Below are positions 8,602 through 17,221 of a stretch of 64,000 nucleotides of DNA, in pieces. Under the pieces are notes generated by a model that was given only the letters and a program-made list of their open reading frames with translations, was not told where the DNA came from and did no database searches. The number at the start of each line of letters is the position of its first letter. Position 1 is the stretch's first letter. The stretch spans positions 5,025,501-5,089,500 of the forward strand of contig NZ_JAUETR010000001.1 in NCBI RefSeq assembly GCF_032484785.1, read 5' to 3'. The stretch is from Bradyrhizobium sp. SZCCHNS1050. GTDB taxonomy: Bacteria; Pseudomonadota; Alphaproteobacteria; Rhizobiales; Xanthobacteraceae. The position numbers were made by a program, and so were the translations under genes.

Positions 8602-9229
8602 TTGCGGCAGCGGTCTTCTGCCATGCCGTTCACAGGGTCGGCGCCACATCTGCGGCGCCGACCTTCGTTTGTGCGCAGCGATGCTCTTGCGCGGCCGCCT
8701 TACCGCCGCGAAGGACGATCGCCTGCCAAACGCGACGCGCTTTCCAGCTCCTGTTCGAAGATGGGATTACGCATTTTGAATCGATCTAAACGGCTGCAAA
8801 CGTCTTTGCATGACTTTGAAATGTCAGGCTCGCGTGCCGCAAGCTGCGCGAGCGCGGTCCCCGCGATGTGGCGATCTGCAGCAACATTGTTATTCCCCAG
8901 CCGCTCCGGCAAATCGCCAACATCGACGCGGCAATTCGCCGCAATCGAAACACTACTCTCTCGACTGACATTCGGAGCCATTTGCAGCGCGCGTGGTTGC
9001 GAACGTCGCAAGGACGGAGGCAGACCCGCGAACGGGTAGGGCTGTTGCCGAGGCAAAGTGTGATCGATCGCTCGGGTTCATCGTCGCACTGAACTGGATG
9101 GTTCGGAGCGTCGCTGCTGCGGCTTAGACGGCTTCGCAGGAGAGGTTGACAGCGATCGATGCCCTGAGAAGACGAAAATGCGTTCGGCGAGGGAGGGCGT
9201 ACCATGGAAACAAAGTTGAGGTGGACGAG
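8602..9229. other. Non-coding stretch between the multicopper oxidase and the FMN-binding protein
   Basis: About 630 bases with no convincing gene. Open frames on both strands have atypical amino-acid composition and no ribosome binding sites or recognisable domains. It should hold the promoter of the FMN-binding/apbE/cytochrome operon. The stretch 8760-8830 is locally AT-richer. A frame open from 9146 would extend the FMN-binding protein by 28 residues but without a signal-peptide-like start. Confidence 0.4.
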
Positions 9230-9688
9230 ATGAGCGATTGGTTGAAATGGACGGCGCCCGCCGTGGCCGTCATGTCGATCGCCGCACCGGCCCATGCCAT
9301 TCAGTACATGAGCGTCGAAGAGGCGCAGAAGGCCGCTTTTCCGGGAGCCAGCTTTTCCGAAGTCCAGCCGGGCCGGGTCTGGAAGTCGAGCAATGGCGGC
9401 TACTTCTATTACGATCACGTCGTTGGCAAGCACCTCCTGATCGACTACACGGTTGCCGTCGGACCCGACGGGCGGGTGCGTCGCGTCGACATTCTGAACT
9501 ATCGCGAATCCTATGGCGGCGAGGTGCACGATGCCAGCTGGCTCGGTCAGTTCGTCGGCAAGAGCAGTCAGAACGAGCTTCGCATCAACTCCGACATTCG
9601 CAACATCTCGGGCGCTACGCTGTCCTCGACCCATTTGACCGAGGGCGTTAAGAAGGTGCTGTCGTATCATGCCAGCCACTTCCGCTAG
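9230..9688 (+). CDS. Periplasmic FMN-binding domain protein (ApbE substrate)
   Basis: A 152-residue protein. The chosen ATG at 9230 gives a short Sec-like signal (WTAPAVAVMSIAAPAHA) and has a purine-rich GAGGTGGACGAG before it. The C-terminal part has VDILNYRESYGGEV and then NISGATLSSTHLT. This is the S/T-G-A-T-x-S/T motif where ApbE attaches FMN through a phosphoester to Ser/Thr, as in NqrC, RnfG and NosR domains. It is expected to carry covalent FMN outside the cytoplasmic membrane and pass electrons. The next gene is apbE, overlapping by 20 nt, which supports the substrate-enzyme pairing. Confidence 0.85.
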   Translation: MSDWLKWTAPAVAVMSIAAPAHAIQYMSVEEAQKAAFPGASFSEVQPGRVWKSSNGGYFYYDHVVGKHLLIDYTVAVGPDGRVRRVDILNYRESYGGEVHDASWLGQFVGKSSQNELRINSDIRNISGATLSSTHLTEGVKKVLSYHASHFR

Positions 9689-10559
9689 CCTTCGACGAGC
9701 ACGGGCTCTGCTCGGGACATTCGTCGAGATCGACGTCACGGATGCACGCCGCTGCGATGCGGAGAATGCCGTTGAAGCGGCGTTTTCCGCGGTGACCGAC
9801 GTGCATCGGCTGATGAGTTTCCACGATCCCGACAGCGACGTGTCGCGGCTGAACCGCGCGGCATCGAGCGGCGTCGTGAAGGTGCATTCCTGGACCTACG
9901 CCGTGCTGAAGATGGCGCTCGATGTGACCCATCACTCCGACGGCGCCTTCGACGTTGCCGTCGCCGGCGCGGGAAGGCCGTCTGTGGGCTCGACGGCGCA
10001 AGCGGATGTCCCGCAGTCGACTGCGATCGAGTTGCTCGCCGACGACCGCGTCCGTTTCCGCGATTCCGCCGTCAAGATCGATCTCGGCGGCATCGCCAAG
10101 GGGTTCGCCGTGGACCGCGCGATCGCGGCGTTGCAGAGCCGCGGCGTGCGCTCCGCAATGGTCAATGCAGGTGGGGACCTCGCCGCCTTCGGGCCCGATG
10201 CCCGCATCGTCCACATTCGCGACCCGCGTTTCCCGGACAGGCTTTTGTGCCAGGTCGAAGTAAGCAATGGGGCGCTCGCGTCGTCGGCGCGCCGCTTCGA
10301 CCCGTTTCGATCGACGGAAACAATGGATACAGCGGTCGTCACGCCTTCGACCCGGCTGCCCACAGGGGCGGCCCACGGCGCCACCGTGAGCGCGCCAACC
10401 TGCATGGTTGCCGACGCGCTGACCAAGGTCGTCATGGTCGCCGGCGAGCAGTCCGCGGCGTCATTGGCGCGCTTCCAGGCGAGCGCCATGTTGATTGCGG
10501 CGAACGGCGACATTCATACGACACCGGACTGGCAAGGAGTTCACCAGCATGCGGCTTAA
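9669..10559 (+). CDS. apbE: FAD:protein FMN transferase ApbE
   Basis: A 296-residue ApbE-family protein. Visible family motifs include LGTFVEIDV near the N terminus, MSFHDPDSDVSRLNR, KIDLGGIAKGFAVDRA around residues 138-153 and NAGGDLAAFG, followed by the Ala/Thr-rich C-terminal region. ApbE uses FAD and Mg to transfer FMN onto a Ser/Thr of the target domain in the periplasm. No clear signal peptide is seen at this start, so export would need a different start or mechanism. The gene begins inside the FMN-binding protein gene and overlaps the next gene by 11 nt, so the three are very likely translationally coupled. Confidence 0.9.
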   Translation: MPATSASLRRARALLGTFVEIDVTDARRCDAENAVEAAFSAVTDVHRLMSFHDPDSDVSRLNRAASSGVVKVHSWTYAVLKMALDVTHHSDGAFDVAVAGAGRPSVGSTAQADVPQSTAIELLADDRVRFRDSAVKIDLGGIAKGFAVDRAIAALQSRGVRSAMVNAGGDLAAFGPDARIVHIRDPRFPDRLLCQVEVSNGALASSARRFDPFRSTETMDTAVVTPSTRLPTGAAHGATVSAPTCMVADALTKVVMVAGEQSAASLARFQASAMLIAANGDIHTTPDWQGVHQHAA

Positions 10560-11079
10560 AGGCTTGTTTCGGTTCGCCCTCTACGGAATTCTCGGGCTCT
10601 TGTTCGCCAGCGGCGCGCTGTGGATCTATGCCGACCAGATGAAGACCCGCACGGAGCTGGACAGCGAGATGTGGCAGCAGGCCGCCGCATACCTGCTGAG
10701 CATGCATGGCGGAACTGCAATGGTGACGCTGATGCTGCTTGGGGCGCTCGGTCCCATGCACGTCCAGCGCGCGTGGCGTGCCGGGAAGAATCGAGCGACC
10801 GGTATCGTCAGCCTCGCGATGTATGGTCTGCTCATCGCGACGGCGTTCGGGCTCTACTACGTCGGATCCGAAGCGCTTCGGCCCTGGATCAGCACGGTCC
10901 ACATTGCGTTCGGGCTCGGCGTTCCGGCTGTCATCACCGCCCACATCATCGTCGGCCGCTCGAGCGTTGTCGCCACGGCTCAGTCCGTGCGGCCACAACG
11001 TGCGACCTCTCCGACCCTGGTTCCTGCCGATGCGCCTGCCGATGCCGATCTGGTCAACGTCATGAGCAAGGTAGGTTGA
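10549..11079 (+). CDS. Four-helix membrane protein, possible di-heme cytochrome b partner of the flavoprotein
   Basis: A 176-residue membrane protein from the ATG at 10549, with AAGGAG 9 nt upstream. Four hydrophobic segments are seen (about residues 7-28, 48-70, 85-105 and 113-136), then a polar tail. Four His lie in or at the ends of helices 2 and 4: H53, H71, H118 and H132. The two-by-two placement suggests two hemes across the membrane, as in small cytochrome-b-like proteins; this is inference from spacing, not a family match I can name. It overlaps apbE by 11 nt. A likely role is to pass electrons between the quinone pool and the periplasmic FMN protein. Confidence 0.6.
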   Translation: MRLKGLFRFALYGILGLLFASGALWIYADQMKTRTELDSEMWQQAAAYLLSMHGGTAMVTLMLLGALGPMHVQRAWRAGKNRATGIVSLAMYGLLIATAFGLYYVGSEALRPWISTVHIAFGLGVPAVITAHIIVGRSSVVATAQSVRPQRATSPTLVPADAPADADLVNVMSKVG

Positions 11080-11206
11080 CCGCATCCGGCGTTCGGCTGG
11101 CCGAGCAGGTCTCCATCCCGGCAACGATTTCCTTGTCGCAGTTGGCCAACCGCCGCATGGAGGAATTTTCCGAGCCGGCGATCGTTGCCCATGAAATGGC
11201 TGTTTG

Positions 11207-11425
11207 ATGACTCCCGATCAATCTCGGGCAGCTCGTGGTCTGCTCGACTGGTCTCAGGCTGAATTGGCTGCTCGATCCAATTTGAGTGAGAGTACCATTC
11301 GCGATTGCGAAAAAGGCCGCCGGATCCCGTCAATCAACAATTTGGCGGCCGTCAGGCGCGCCCTGGAGGCGGGAGGCGTGCAATTCATCGATGGCGACCA
11401 GCCCGGTGTTCGATTGGCGCGCTGA
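11207..11425 (+). CDS. Small XRE-family helix-turn-helix regulator
   Basis: A 72-residue protein that is almost entirely a Cro/C1-type HTH: RAARGLLDWSQAELAARSNL, then ESTIRDCEKGRRIPS and the C-terminal helix NNLAAVRRALEAGGVQF. The ATG at 11207 is preferred over a TTG directly before it. There is no strong ribosome binding site. Such short XRE proteins are common in rhizobial genomes and often lie near mobile or accessory regions. Its target cannot be told from the sequence. It may be linked to the island-end signature 400 bases downstream. Confidence 0.75.
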   Translation: MTPDQSRAARGLLDWSQAELAARSNLSESTIRDCEKGRRIPSINNLAAVRRALEAGGVQFIDGDQPGVRLAR

Positions 11426-11806
11426 GAGTTAACTCCGATCGCTCAGATTCCAAAGTCGCCCTGGGCTCGCTAGCCGCCCATGGAATTGGCCATCATCTAC
11501 TCTGCAGCCGCGGCAACTTCTGGCGAAGCCAATAGCCGAGTTCAACACTCGGATGGGACCGGCGCCGCGGACGCCTCTTGTTTGCGATCAAGGCGCGAGA
11601 ATAGCCAATGATGGCTCATTGGTCATTCGCCCTGTTCTTGACGCTTGCCCTGACGCGCCCGCAACCCGGGAAGTGGTTCGAGACCGATTTGGCAGTCCGT
11701 AGGCCGGCTCGCGTTCCGAATAGCGATGTAACCTATTGGAATTCCCAGGGTCGGTTTCTCTCTGTGTTTCAGAATGCGCGTTGATTTGTATAGCGGACCG
11801 CGCAAC

Positions 11807-11850
11807 TTTTGATTCCGCCATTCGGAGGTTCGATCCCTCCGCCCCAGCCA
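11807..11850 (+). pseudogene. 3' fragment resembling tRNA-Gln; possible attachment-site remnant
   Basis: The stretch reads as the 3' half of a tRNA: the loop TTTTGAT (anticodon TTG, Gln), the 3' anticodon stem TCCGC, a variable region, a perfect T-arm stem GGAGG/CCTCC around TTCGATC, then GCCCCAG and CCA. No matching 5' half is present, since neither an acceptor strand starting TGGGGC nor a D-arm is seen upstream. The 5' anticodon stem is broken, so similarity starts in the anticodon loop. The spacing between T-stem and CCA is one base short. Tyrosine integrases often recombine in that loop and leave such fragments. I saw no integrase nearby. Gln identity is tentative. Confidence 0.5.
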
Positions 11851-11904
11851 GGTCGAGCGCGACCGGCAGGGATGGATATTGCCGGTGGGAACCATGTCGC
11901 CGGC

Positions 11905-11924
11905 GCGTCCGATGTTTCGGACGC
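11905..11924. promoter_or_regulatory. 20-bp palindrome, candidate DctD enhancer site
   Basis: A perfect inverted repeat GCGTCCGA-N4-TCGGACGC centred about 140 bases upstream of the dctA sigma-54 promoter. Sigma-54 activators such as DctD bind paired palindromes 80-160 bases upstream. There is no T-tract, so it is unlikely to be a terminator. A shorter palindrome (TTCCGGAA, 11939-11946) lies 28 bases further on and could be a second weak site. No other gene on either side needs an operator here. Confidence 0.45.
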
Positions 11925-12050
11925 CTGCGACGGCAAATTTCCGGAAGTCCAGACAAGTCGCGGGCTGTGGCTTGGTCGCGCGCCGCGTGATGGTTCACAA
12001 ATCGTAGCAAACTGAAGGACATGCAGGCGCCTCATGCGGCGCCGCTCCGC

Positions 12051-12066
12051 TGGCACGATTGCTGCT
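12051..12066 (+). promoter_or_regulatory. Sigma-54 (RpoN) promoter of dctA
   Basis: TGGCACGATTGCTGCT matches the consensus TGGCACG-N4-TTGCW at all fixed positions except one (C for the first T of TTGC), with correct GG to GC spacing. It lies about 255 bases upstream of the dctA ATG, on the same strand, and the sigma-54-type activator gene dctD is in the same locus. dctA is the textbook DctD/RpoN target in rhizobia. The long leader is somewhat unusual. Confidence 0.8.
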
Positions 12067-12320
12067 TACTGAGCCGCCAAACGAGCGCCAGCTCCAGAAC
12101 AACAGATGCGAGGGGACGTCCGGATGCCAGCCCACAGCTCATTCCTGACCTGAGACCCGGCGACAGGCGATCCCGCCTGTGCGAGCTTCTCGGGTCCGCC
12201 CCCGGCGCGGCCCGCGTCCAGACGCACGACGTTGCCCCGGCACGCAATGGAGCCGGCGCGGAAGCGGGTCATAGGCAGACCAGAGAGATAGACCGAGTGA
12301 GATCAGGGAGAGAAGATTCG

Positions 12321-13643
12321 ATGTCTGCAACCACCACAGCGGCCGCGGCGCCGCAGAAACCGTTCTACCGGGTCCTCTATGTGCAGGTCCTGTTCGCGAT
12401 CGTGCTCGGTGTCATCGTCGGCTGGCTCTGGCCCGAGCTCGGCAGGAACGAATGGATCAAGGCGCTGGGCGACGGCTTCGTCAAGCTGATCAAGATGGTG
12501 ATCGCGCCGGTCATCTTCTGCACCGTCGTGTCGGGCATCGCGCATGTCTCCGAGGTGAAGAAGGTCGGCCGCGTCGCCGTCAAGGCGCTGATCTATTTCG
12601 AGATCGTCTCGACCTTCGCGCTCGCGCTCGGGCTCATCGTCGGCAATTTCATTCAGCCCGGGGCAGGCTTCCAGGGCCAGAGCAGCAACGCCGCCGCCGT
12701 CGCCAACTACGCCAAGCAGGCGAGCGAGATGAAGTCGGTCGACTTCGTGCTCCACATCATCCCGGACACGGTGGTGGGAGCGTTCGCGCAGGGCGAGATC
12801 CTGCAGGTGCTGCTGTTCTCGATTTTGTTCGGCATTTCGCTGATGACGCTCGGTGAGCGCGGCCATACGATGCGCGCGTTCATCGACGACGCCGCGCACG
12901 CGATCTTCGGCGTCATCGCCCTCGTGGTGAAGGCCGCTCCGATCGGCGCCTTCGGCGCCATGGCCTTCACCATCGGCCGCTACGGGCCGCAGGCGCTCGG
13001 CAACCTCGCCGGCCTGATCGCGACCTTCTATCTCACCGCGCTCACTTTCGTCGTGGTCGTGCTCGGCATCATCGCCCGCATTGCCGGGTTCTCGATCTTC
13101 AAGTTCCTCAAATACATCAAGGACGAGCTGCTGATCGTGCTCGGCACCTCGTCGTCCGAGAGCGCGCTGCCGCAGATGATGGAGAAGCTTGAACGCCTCG
13201 GCTGCTCCAAGCCGGTCGTCGGCCTGGTGGTTCCGACCGGCTACTCGTTCAATCTCGACGGCACCAACATCTACATGACGCTGGCGACGCTGTTCATTGC
13301 GCAGGCGATGAACGTTCACCTGTCCTTCGGTGAGCAGATCACGATCCTGCTGGTCGCGATGCTGACCTCGAAGGGCGCCTCGGGCATCACCGGCGCCGGC
13401 TTCATCACCCTGGCCGGAACGCTGGCGGCCGTGCGGCCGGAGCTCGTTCCCGGCATGGCGATCGTGCTCGGCATCGACAAGTTCATGAGCGAGTGCCGCG
13501 CACTGACCAATCTGTGCGGCAACGGCGTCGCCTGCGTGATCGTGGCGTGGTGGGAAGGCGAGCTCGATCGCGACAAGCTGCGCATCGCGCTCGATCGCGA
13601 TATCGACCCGGCCGACGTCGAAGTCGCGGTCACGACGGGATAG
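12321..13643 (+). CDS. dctA: C4-dicarboxylate/proton symporter DctA
   Basis: A 440-residue member of the dicarboxylate/amino acid:cation symporter (DAACS) family. Visible family motifs are [23 protein letters not shown], the serine-rich re-entrant loop [38 protein letters not shown], and [19 protein letters not shown] with [19 protein letters not shown]. It imports succinate, malate and fumarate; in rhizobia it is needed for symbiotic nitrogen fixation. The ATG at 12321 has AGGGAGAGA upstream; the frame is open upstream without other good starts. It has its own sigma-54 promoter, and dctB/dctD follow after one intervening gene. Confidence 0.96.
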   Translation: MSATTTAAAAPQKPFYRVLYVQVLFAIVLGVIVGWLWPELGRNEWIKALGDGFVKLIKMVIAPVIFCTVVSGIAHVSEVKKVGRVAVKALIYFEIVSTFALALGLIVGNFIQPGAGFQGQSSNAAAVANYAKQASEMKSVDFVLHIIPDTVVGAFAQGEILQVLLFSILFGISLMTLGERGHTMRAFIDDAAHAIFGVIALVVKAAPIGAFGAMAFTIGRYGPQALGNLAGLIATFYLTALTFVVVVLGIIARIAGFSIFKFLKYIKDELLIVLGTSSSESALPQMMEKLERLGCSKPVVGLVVPTGYSFNLDGTNIYMTLATLFIAQAMNVHLSFGEQITILLVAMLTSKGASGITGAGFITLAGTLAAVRPELVPGMAIVLGIDKFMSECRALTNLCGNGVACVIVAWWEGELDRDKLRIALDRDIDPADVEVAVTTG

Positions 13644-13943
13644 GCCTGCGGTCGTGGGGGCGCTGCCGTCGCATTCCAGCGCCGGTGGCGCCGGCCGCGG
13701 CCATGCCCAATCGCGATGCCGCCAACATCTCGGATAATCTGCTAAGGTAGCGGCGGGCAGGGGCTCACCGTGGAGGCATCCCGCCTGTTGCCGCAAGGCC
13801 GAGCAGGTTCCGACGCCATCGCGACGATACGGCGTATCGTGAACATGGTCGCGCTGGCTGGGGCGGCGGTGCCGGAGGGACGACGTCACCGGCGTGACAT
13901 CGGAGTCATGCCGTCGCGCCGCGGTCACCCTTGGAGAGGTTCG
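13644..13943. other. Intergenic region between dctA and ndh
   Basis: 300 bases. GC-rich inverted segments just after dctA (around 13680-13700, GCGCCGGTGGCGCCGGC) could act as a weak terminator but no T-tract follows. The rest should hold the ndh promoter; I see no clear operator or gene. The ndh frame is open back to 13770, but the residues there do not look like the enzyme's N terminus. Confidence 0.4.
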
Positions 13944-15269
13944 ATGATGGCCGTTGCGCAGCCTGGTGTCCCTCGCATCGTGATCGTCGGCGGCGGCGCC
14001 GGCGGCTTGGAGCTCGCGACCCGGCTCGGAGACAGATACGGCCGCAGGGGCAAGCTCGACGTCACCCTGGTCGAGCGCAACCGCACCCATGTCTGGAAGC
14101 CGAAGCTGCACGAGATCGCCGCGGGCAGCATGGACCTCTCGGCCCATGAGGTCGACTATCTCGCCCAGGCCTATTGGCACGGCTTCCACTACCGCATCGG
14201 CGACATGATCGGCCTCGACCGCGACAAGCGCGAGGTGCTGGTGGCGCCCTATCTCGATGCGGAGGGGCGCGAGGTCACGCCGCGGCGGACCATCCCCTAT
14301 GACGTGCTCGTCATCGCCATCGGCAGCCAGAACAATGATTTCGGCACGCCCGGCGTGGTCGACCACGCGATCAAGCTGGAATCGCAGCACGACGCCCGGC
14401 GCTTCCACGAGCGCATGGTCAACGCCTGCATCCGCGTCCATTCGCAGTCCTCGCCGATCGCGCCGCACCAGCTGAAGGTCGCGATCATCGGCGCCGGCGC
14501 GACCGGCGTCGAGCTGGCCGCGGAACTGCATCGCACGACCCGCGAGGTGGTGGCCTATGGTCTCGACCAGGTCGACGCCGAGAAGGACATCAGGATCACG
14601 CTGATCGAAGCCGCGGGCCGGGTGCTGCCGGCGTTGCCTGAGCGGGTCTCGCGCGAGACCGAGAAGCTGCTCGCAAAGCTCGGCGTCGAGGTGCTCGTCG
14701 GCGCCAAGGTCGCCGAGGTCGGGCCTGACAAGGTGAGCCTCGCCGACGGCCGCGTCATCCCGGCCGAGCTGATCGTCTGGGCCGCGGGCGTCAAGGCGCC
14801 CGACTTCCTGAAGGACATCGCGGGGCTGGAAACCAACCGCATCAACCAGCTCGTGGTCAGGCAGACCCTGCAGACCACGCGTGACGAGCGCGTCTTCGCC
14901 ATTGGCGACTGCTCGGCCTGCTCCTGGGGCGAGCGCGGCAACGTCCCGCCGCGGGCGCAGGCCGCGCATCAGCAGGCCTCGCACCTCTACAAGCAGATTC
15001 CGCGCTTCGTCAGGGGCGAGCCGCTGGCGGACTACCGCTATCACGATTTCGGATCCCTGGTGTCGCTCGGCGAGTTCAGCACGGTCGGCTCGATGATGGG
15101 CGCGCTGGTCGGGGGCAATCTGGTGTTCGAAGGCCTGTTCGCGCGGATGATGTATCTGTCGCTCTACAAGATGCACGAATACGCGCTGCACGGGCTCGCC
15201 AAGGTCACGCTGGACACGCTGGCGCGCCTGATCACCCGCCGCACCGAGCCGCACGTCAAGCTGCACTGA
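13944..15269 (+). CDS. ndh: Type II NADH:quinone oxidoreductase
   Basis: A 441-residue non-proton-pumping NADH dehydrogenase. The N terminus has the FAD dinucleotide fold RIVIVGGGAGGLELATRLG, and the NADH fold is KVAIIGAGATGVELAAELH at about residues 176-194. Also visible are LIVWAAGVKA, the FAD-binding VFAIGDCSACSW and a C-terminal amphipathic stretch for membrane contact. It oxidises NADH at the cytoplasmic face and reduces quinone. Start: double ATG at 13944/13947 after GGAGAGG. The gene sits between dctA and dctB on the same strand; dicarboxylate oxidation yields much NADH, so the placement makes metabolic sense. Confidence 0.92.
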   Translation: MMAVAQPGVPRIVIVGGGAGGLELATRLGDRYGRRGKLDVTLVERNRTHVWKPKLHEIAAGSMDLSAHEVDYLAQAYWHGFHYRIGDMIGLDRDKREVLVAPYLDAEGREVTPRRTIPYDVLVIAIGSQNNDFGTPGVVDHAIKLESQHDARRFHERMVNACIRVHSQSSPIAPHQLKVAIIGAGATGVELAAELHRTTREVVAYGLDQVDAEKDIRITLIEAAGRVLPALPERVSRETEKLLAKLGVEVLVGAKVAEVGPDKVSLADGRVIPAELIVWAAGVKAPDFLKDIAGLETNRINQLVVRQTLQTTRDERVFAIGDCSACSWGERGNVPPRAQAAHQQASHLYKQIPRFVRGEPLADYRYHDFGSLVSLGEFSTVGSMMGALVGGNLVFEGLFARMMYLSLYKMHEYALHGLAKVTLDTLARLITRRTEPHVKLH

Positions 15270-15388
15270 CGGGCGCGCCGAGGGCGCCGGCACGGCCGAT
15301 TTTGTTGTCGCCTATTGCCCGGCAAGACCTTAGACTTGCAGCACAATTACGGATACGGGCGCGGCCCGGTGCATGGGCCTGGGAAGCG

Positions 15389-17209
15389 ATGGGCCTGGAA
15401 AAGGGAATGACGGACCTTCCATTCCGGATCGGCCTCGAGGGACATCCCGACGTCACCGCGGTGGTCCGCAGGCGCGCGGGCTTGGTCGTTCGCGGAGTGA
15501 TGGCGGCTGCGCTGGTCGGCGTCGCGGCATGGCTCGGCTATGCCATTGCCTTTTCCCGCGGGCTCGATCAGCGGCACGCCGCGGCCCAGCAGCGGCTGGC
15601 GGTCGAGGCCGCGCAGCTCGACGGCTACCTCTCGCGCTTCGAATATCTGCCCTCGCTGCTGGAGACCTCGCCCGATGTCTTCCGGCTGCTCGGCACGCCG
15701 GACGATCGCGCGCTGCAGCAGAGCGTCAGCCTGCATCTGAAGTCGATCAATCTGCTGGCCGGCGCCGACAACCTCTATGTCCTCACCGTCGCCGGTGATG
15801 CGATCGCCGCCGCCGACTTCGATCAGCCGGGAACGCCGGTCGGCAGCAACCTGTCCTACCGGCCCTATATGCGCCAGGCGCTGGCGACCGGCCGCGGCGC
15901 GTTCTTCGGCATCGGCATCACCAGCGCGCGCGCCGGCTATTACCTGTCCTATGCGGTCAAGCAACAGGGACGGACGATCGGCGTCGCCGTCGTCAAGGTC
16001 AATCTCGATGCCTTCGAGCGCGAATGGCGCAACCGCGGTGCCGACATGCTTCTGGTCGACGCCCGCGGCGTCACCATTCTCGCCTCGCGCGAGGAATGGC
16101 GCTTCCGCCCGTTGACGCCGCTCTCGGTGGATGCGCTCGAGGAAATCGCGACGTCGAAGCCCTATGGCAGCTCCAGCCTCGCGCCGCTCGACTGGACCTT
16201 CATGGAGAGGACCGATCGCGGCGGCCAGGTCGCGACCGAGCGCGGCGCAGTCTACAGCGTCGACGAGCGTCCGCTCAACGGGCGGCAATGGCAGCTGCTG
16301 CTGCTCGACGACGAGACGCCGATCCGGCGGACGGCCTTGATCATCGGCACGCTCTCGGGTCTCGCCAGCATCGTGGCGCTGCTGGCGCTCGGCCTGCTGG
16401 CGCAGCGACGCCGCGAGATCCGGCAGCGGCTGGCGAGCCAGGCCGCGCTGCAGGCCGCCAATGATCGGCTGGAAATGCGGGTGCAGGAGCGCACCGCCGA
16501 ATTGCGCGCCGCGCAGGACGAGCTCGTCCATGCCGGCAAGCTTGCCGTGCTCGGCCAGATGTCGGCCGGCATGGTGCACGAGATCAACCAGCCCTTGGCG
16601 GCGCTGCAGACCGCTTCCGACAATGCCGTGCAATTCGTCGATCGCGGCATGATCGGCGAGGCCCGCGGCAATCTCATCCGCATCGGCGAGATGGTCCGCC
16701 GTCTCGCGCGCCTGACCGGCCAGTTGCGCGTTTTCGCCTACAAATCGAACGCGCCGCTCGATGCCGTCGCGGTCGAGCAGGCCCTGTCCGAGACGTTCAA
16801 GATCCTCGGCGCGCGGGTGAAGGACGGCCATGTCGACGTGACCATCGATCTCGCGCCCGAGCTTCGTGTCAGGGCCGATCAGATCCGGCTCGAGCAACTG
16901 CTCTGCAACATCATCGCCAACGCGCTCGATGCCGTCGAGGGCGCCGCGCGGAAGTCCATCCACATCTGCGCCGTGCGTGAGGAGGGGCAGTGCCGCATCG
17001 CCATCGCCAACAGCGGCCCGGCGATCGCCGCCGATGTCCTGCCGCGCCTGTTCGAGCCCTTCGTCACGACCAAGCCGGCCGGCAAGGGTCTCGGACTTGG
17101 GCTCGTCATCGCCAATCACATCGCGCGGTCGTTCGGCGGCGAGCTGCGGGCGCGCAATCTTGAGCCGTCCGGCGCCGAGTTCATCGTGCTGCTGCCGCTT
17201 GCCGATTGA
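15389..17209 (+). CDS. dctB: C4-dicarboxylate sensor histidine kinase DctB
   Basis: A sensor kinase of about 606 residues. Two transmembrane helices (about residues 36-56 and 318-338) bracket a periplasmic Cache-type sensor domain with LYVLTVAGDAIAAADF and SYRPYMRQALATGRGAFFG. A coiled coil follows, then the phospho-acceptor helix MSAGMVHEINQPLAALQ (His about 397). The ATPase domain has NIIANALDA (N box), FEPFVTTKPAGKGLGLGL and a C-terminal Gly-rich loop. DctB senses succinate and related acids and phosphorylates DctD. The exact start is uncertain: ATGs at 15389 and 15407 are both plausible and the frame is open to 15302. dctD follows after 12 nt. Confidence 0.92.
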   Translation: MGLEKGMTDLPFRIGLEGHPDVTAVVRRRAGLVVRGVMAAALVGVAAWLGYAIAFSRGLDQRHAAAQQRLAVEAAQLDGYLSRFEYLPSLLETSPDVFRLLGTPDDRALQQSVSLHLKSINLLAGADNLYVLTVAGDAIAAADFDQPGTPVGSNLSYRPYMRQALATGRGAFFGIGITSARAGYYLSYAVKQQGRTIGVAVVKVNLDAFEREWRNRGADMLLVDARGVTILASREEWRFRPLTPLSVDALEEIATSKPYGSSSLAPLDWTFMERTDRGGQVATERGAVYSVDERPLNGRQWQLLLLDDETPIRRTALIIGTLSGLASIVALLALGLLAQRRREIRQRLASQAALQAANDRLEMRVQERTAELRAAQDELVHAGKLAVLGQMSAGMVHEINQPLAALQTASDNAVQFVDRGMIGEARGNLIRIGEMVRRLARLTGQLRVFAYKSNAPLDAVAVEQALSETFKILGARVKDGHVDVTIDLAPELRVRADQIRLEQLLCNIIANALDAVEGAARKSIHICAVREEGQCRIAIANSGPAIAADVLPRLFEPFVTTKPAGKGLGLGLVIANHIARSFGGELRARNLEPSGAEFIVLLPLAD

Positions 17210-17221
17210 AGAGGTTCCCAC

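Noticed and set aside
8700..9056. 118-codon minus-strand frame in the gap after the multicopper oxidase
   Set aside because: No recognisable domain, no ribosome binding site, and composition like a random GC-rich frame; not strong enough to call a gene.
11740..11860. Complete tRNA gene around the 3' tRNA-like fragment
   Set aside because: No acceptor 5' strand, D-arm or intact anticodon stem is present upstream, and the T-arm to CCA spacing is off by one base, so it cannot fold as a full tRNA.
12303..15293. Very long open frame (996 codons) on the minus strand opposite dctA and ndh
   Set aside because: It is antisense to two clear genes, has a His/Asp/Arg/Glu-rich composition typical of reverse frames in GC-rich DNA, and has no known domain.
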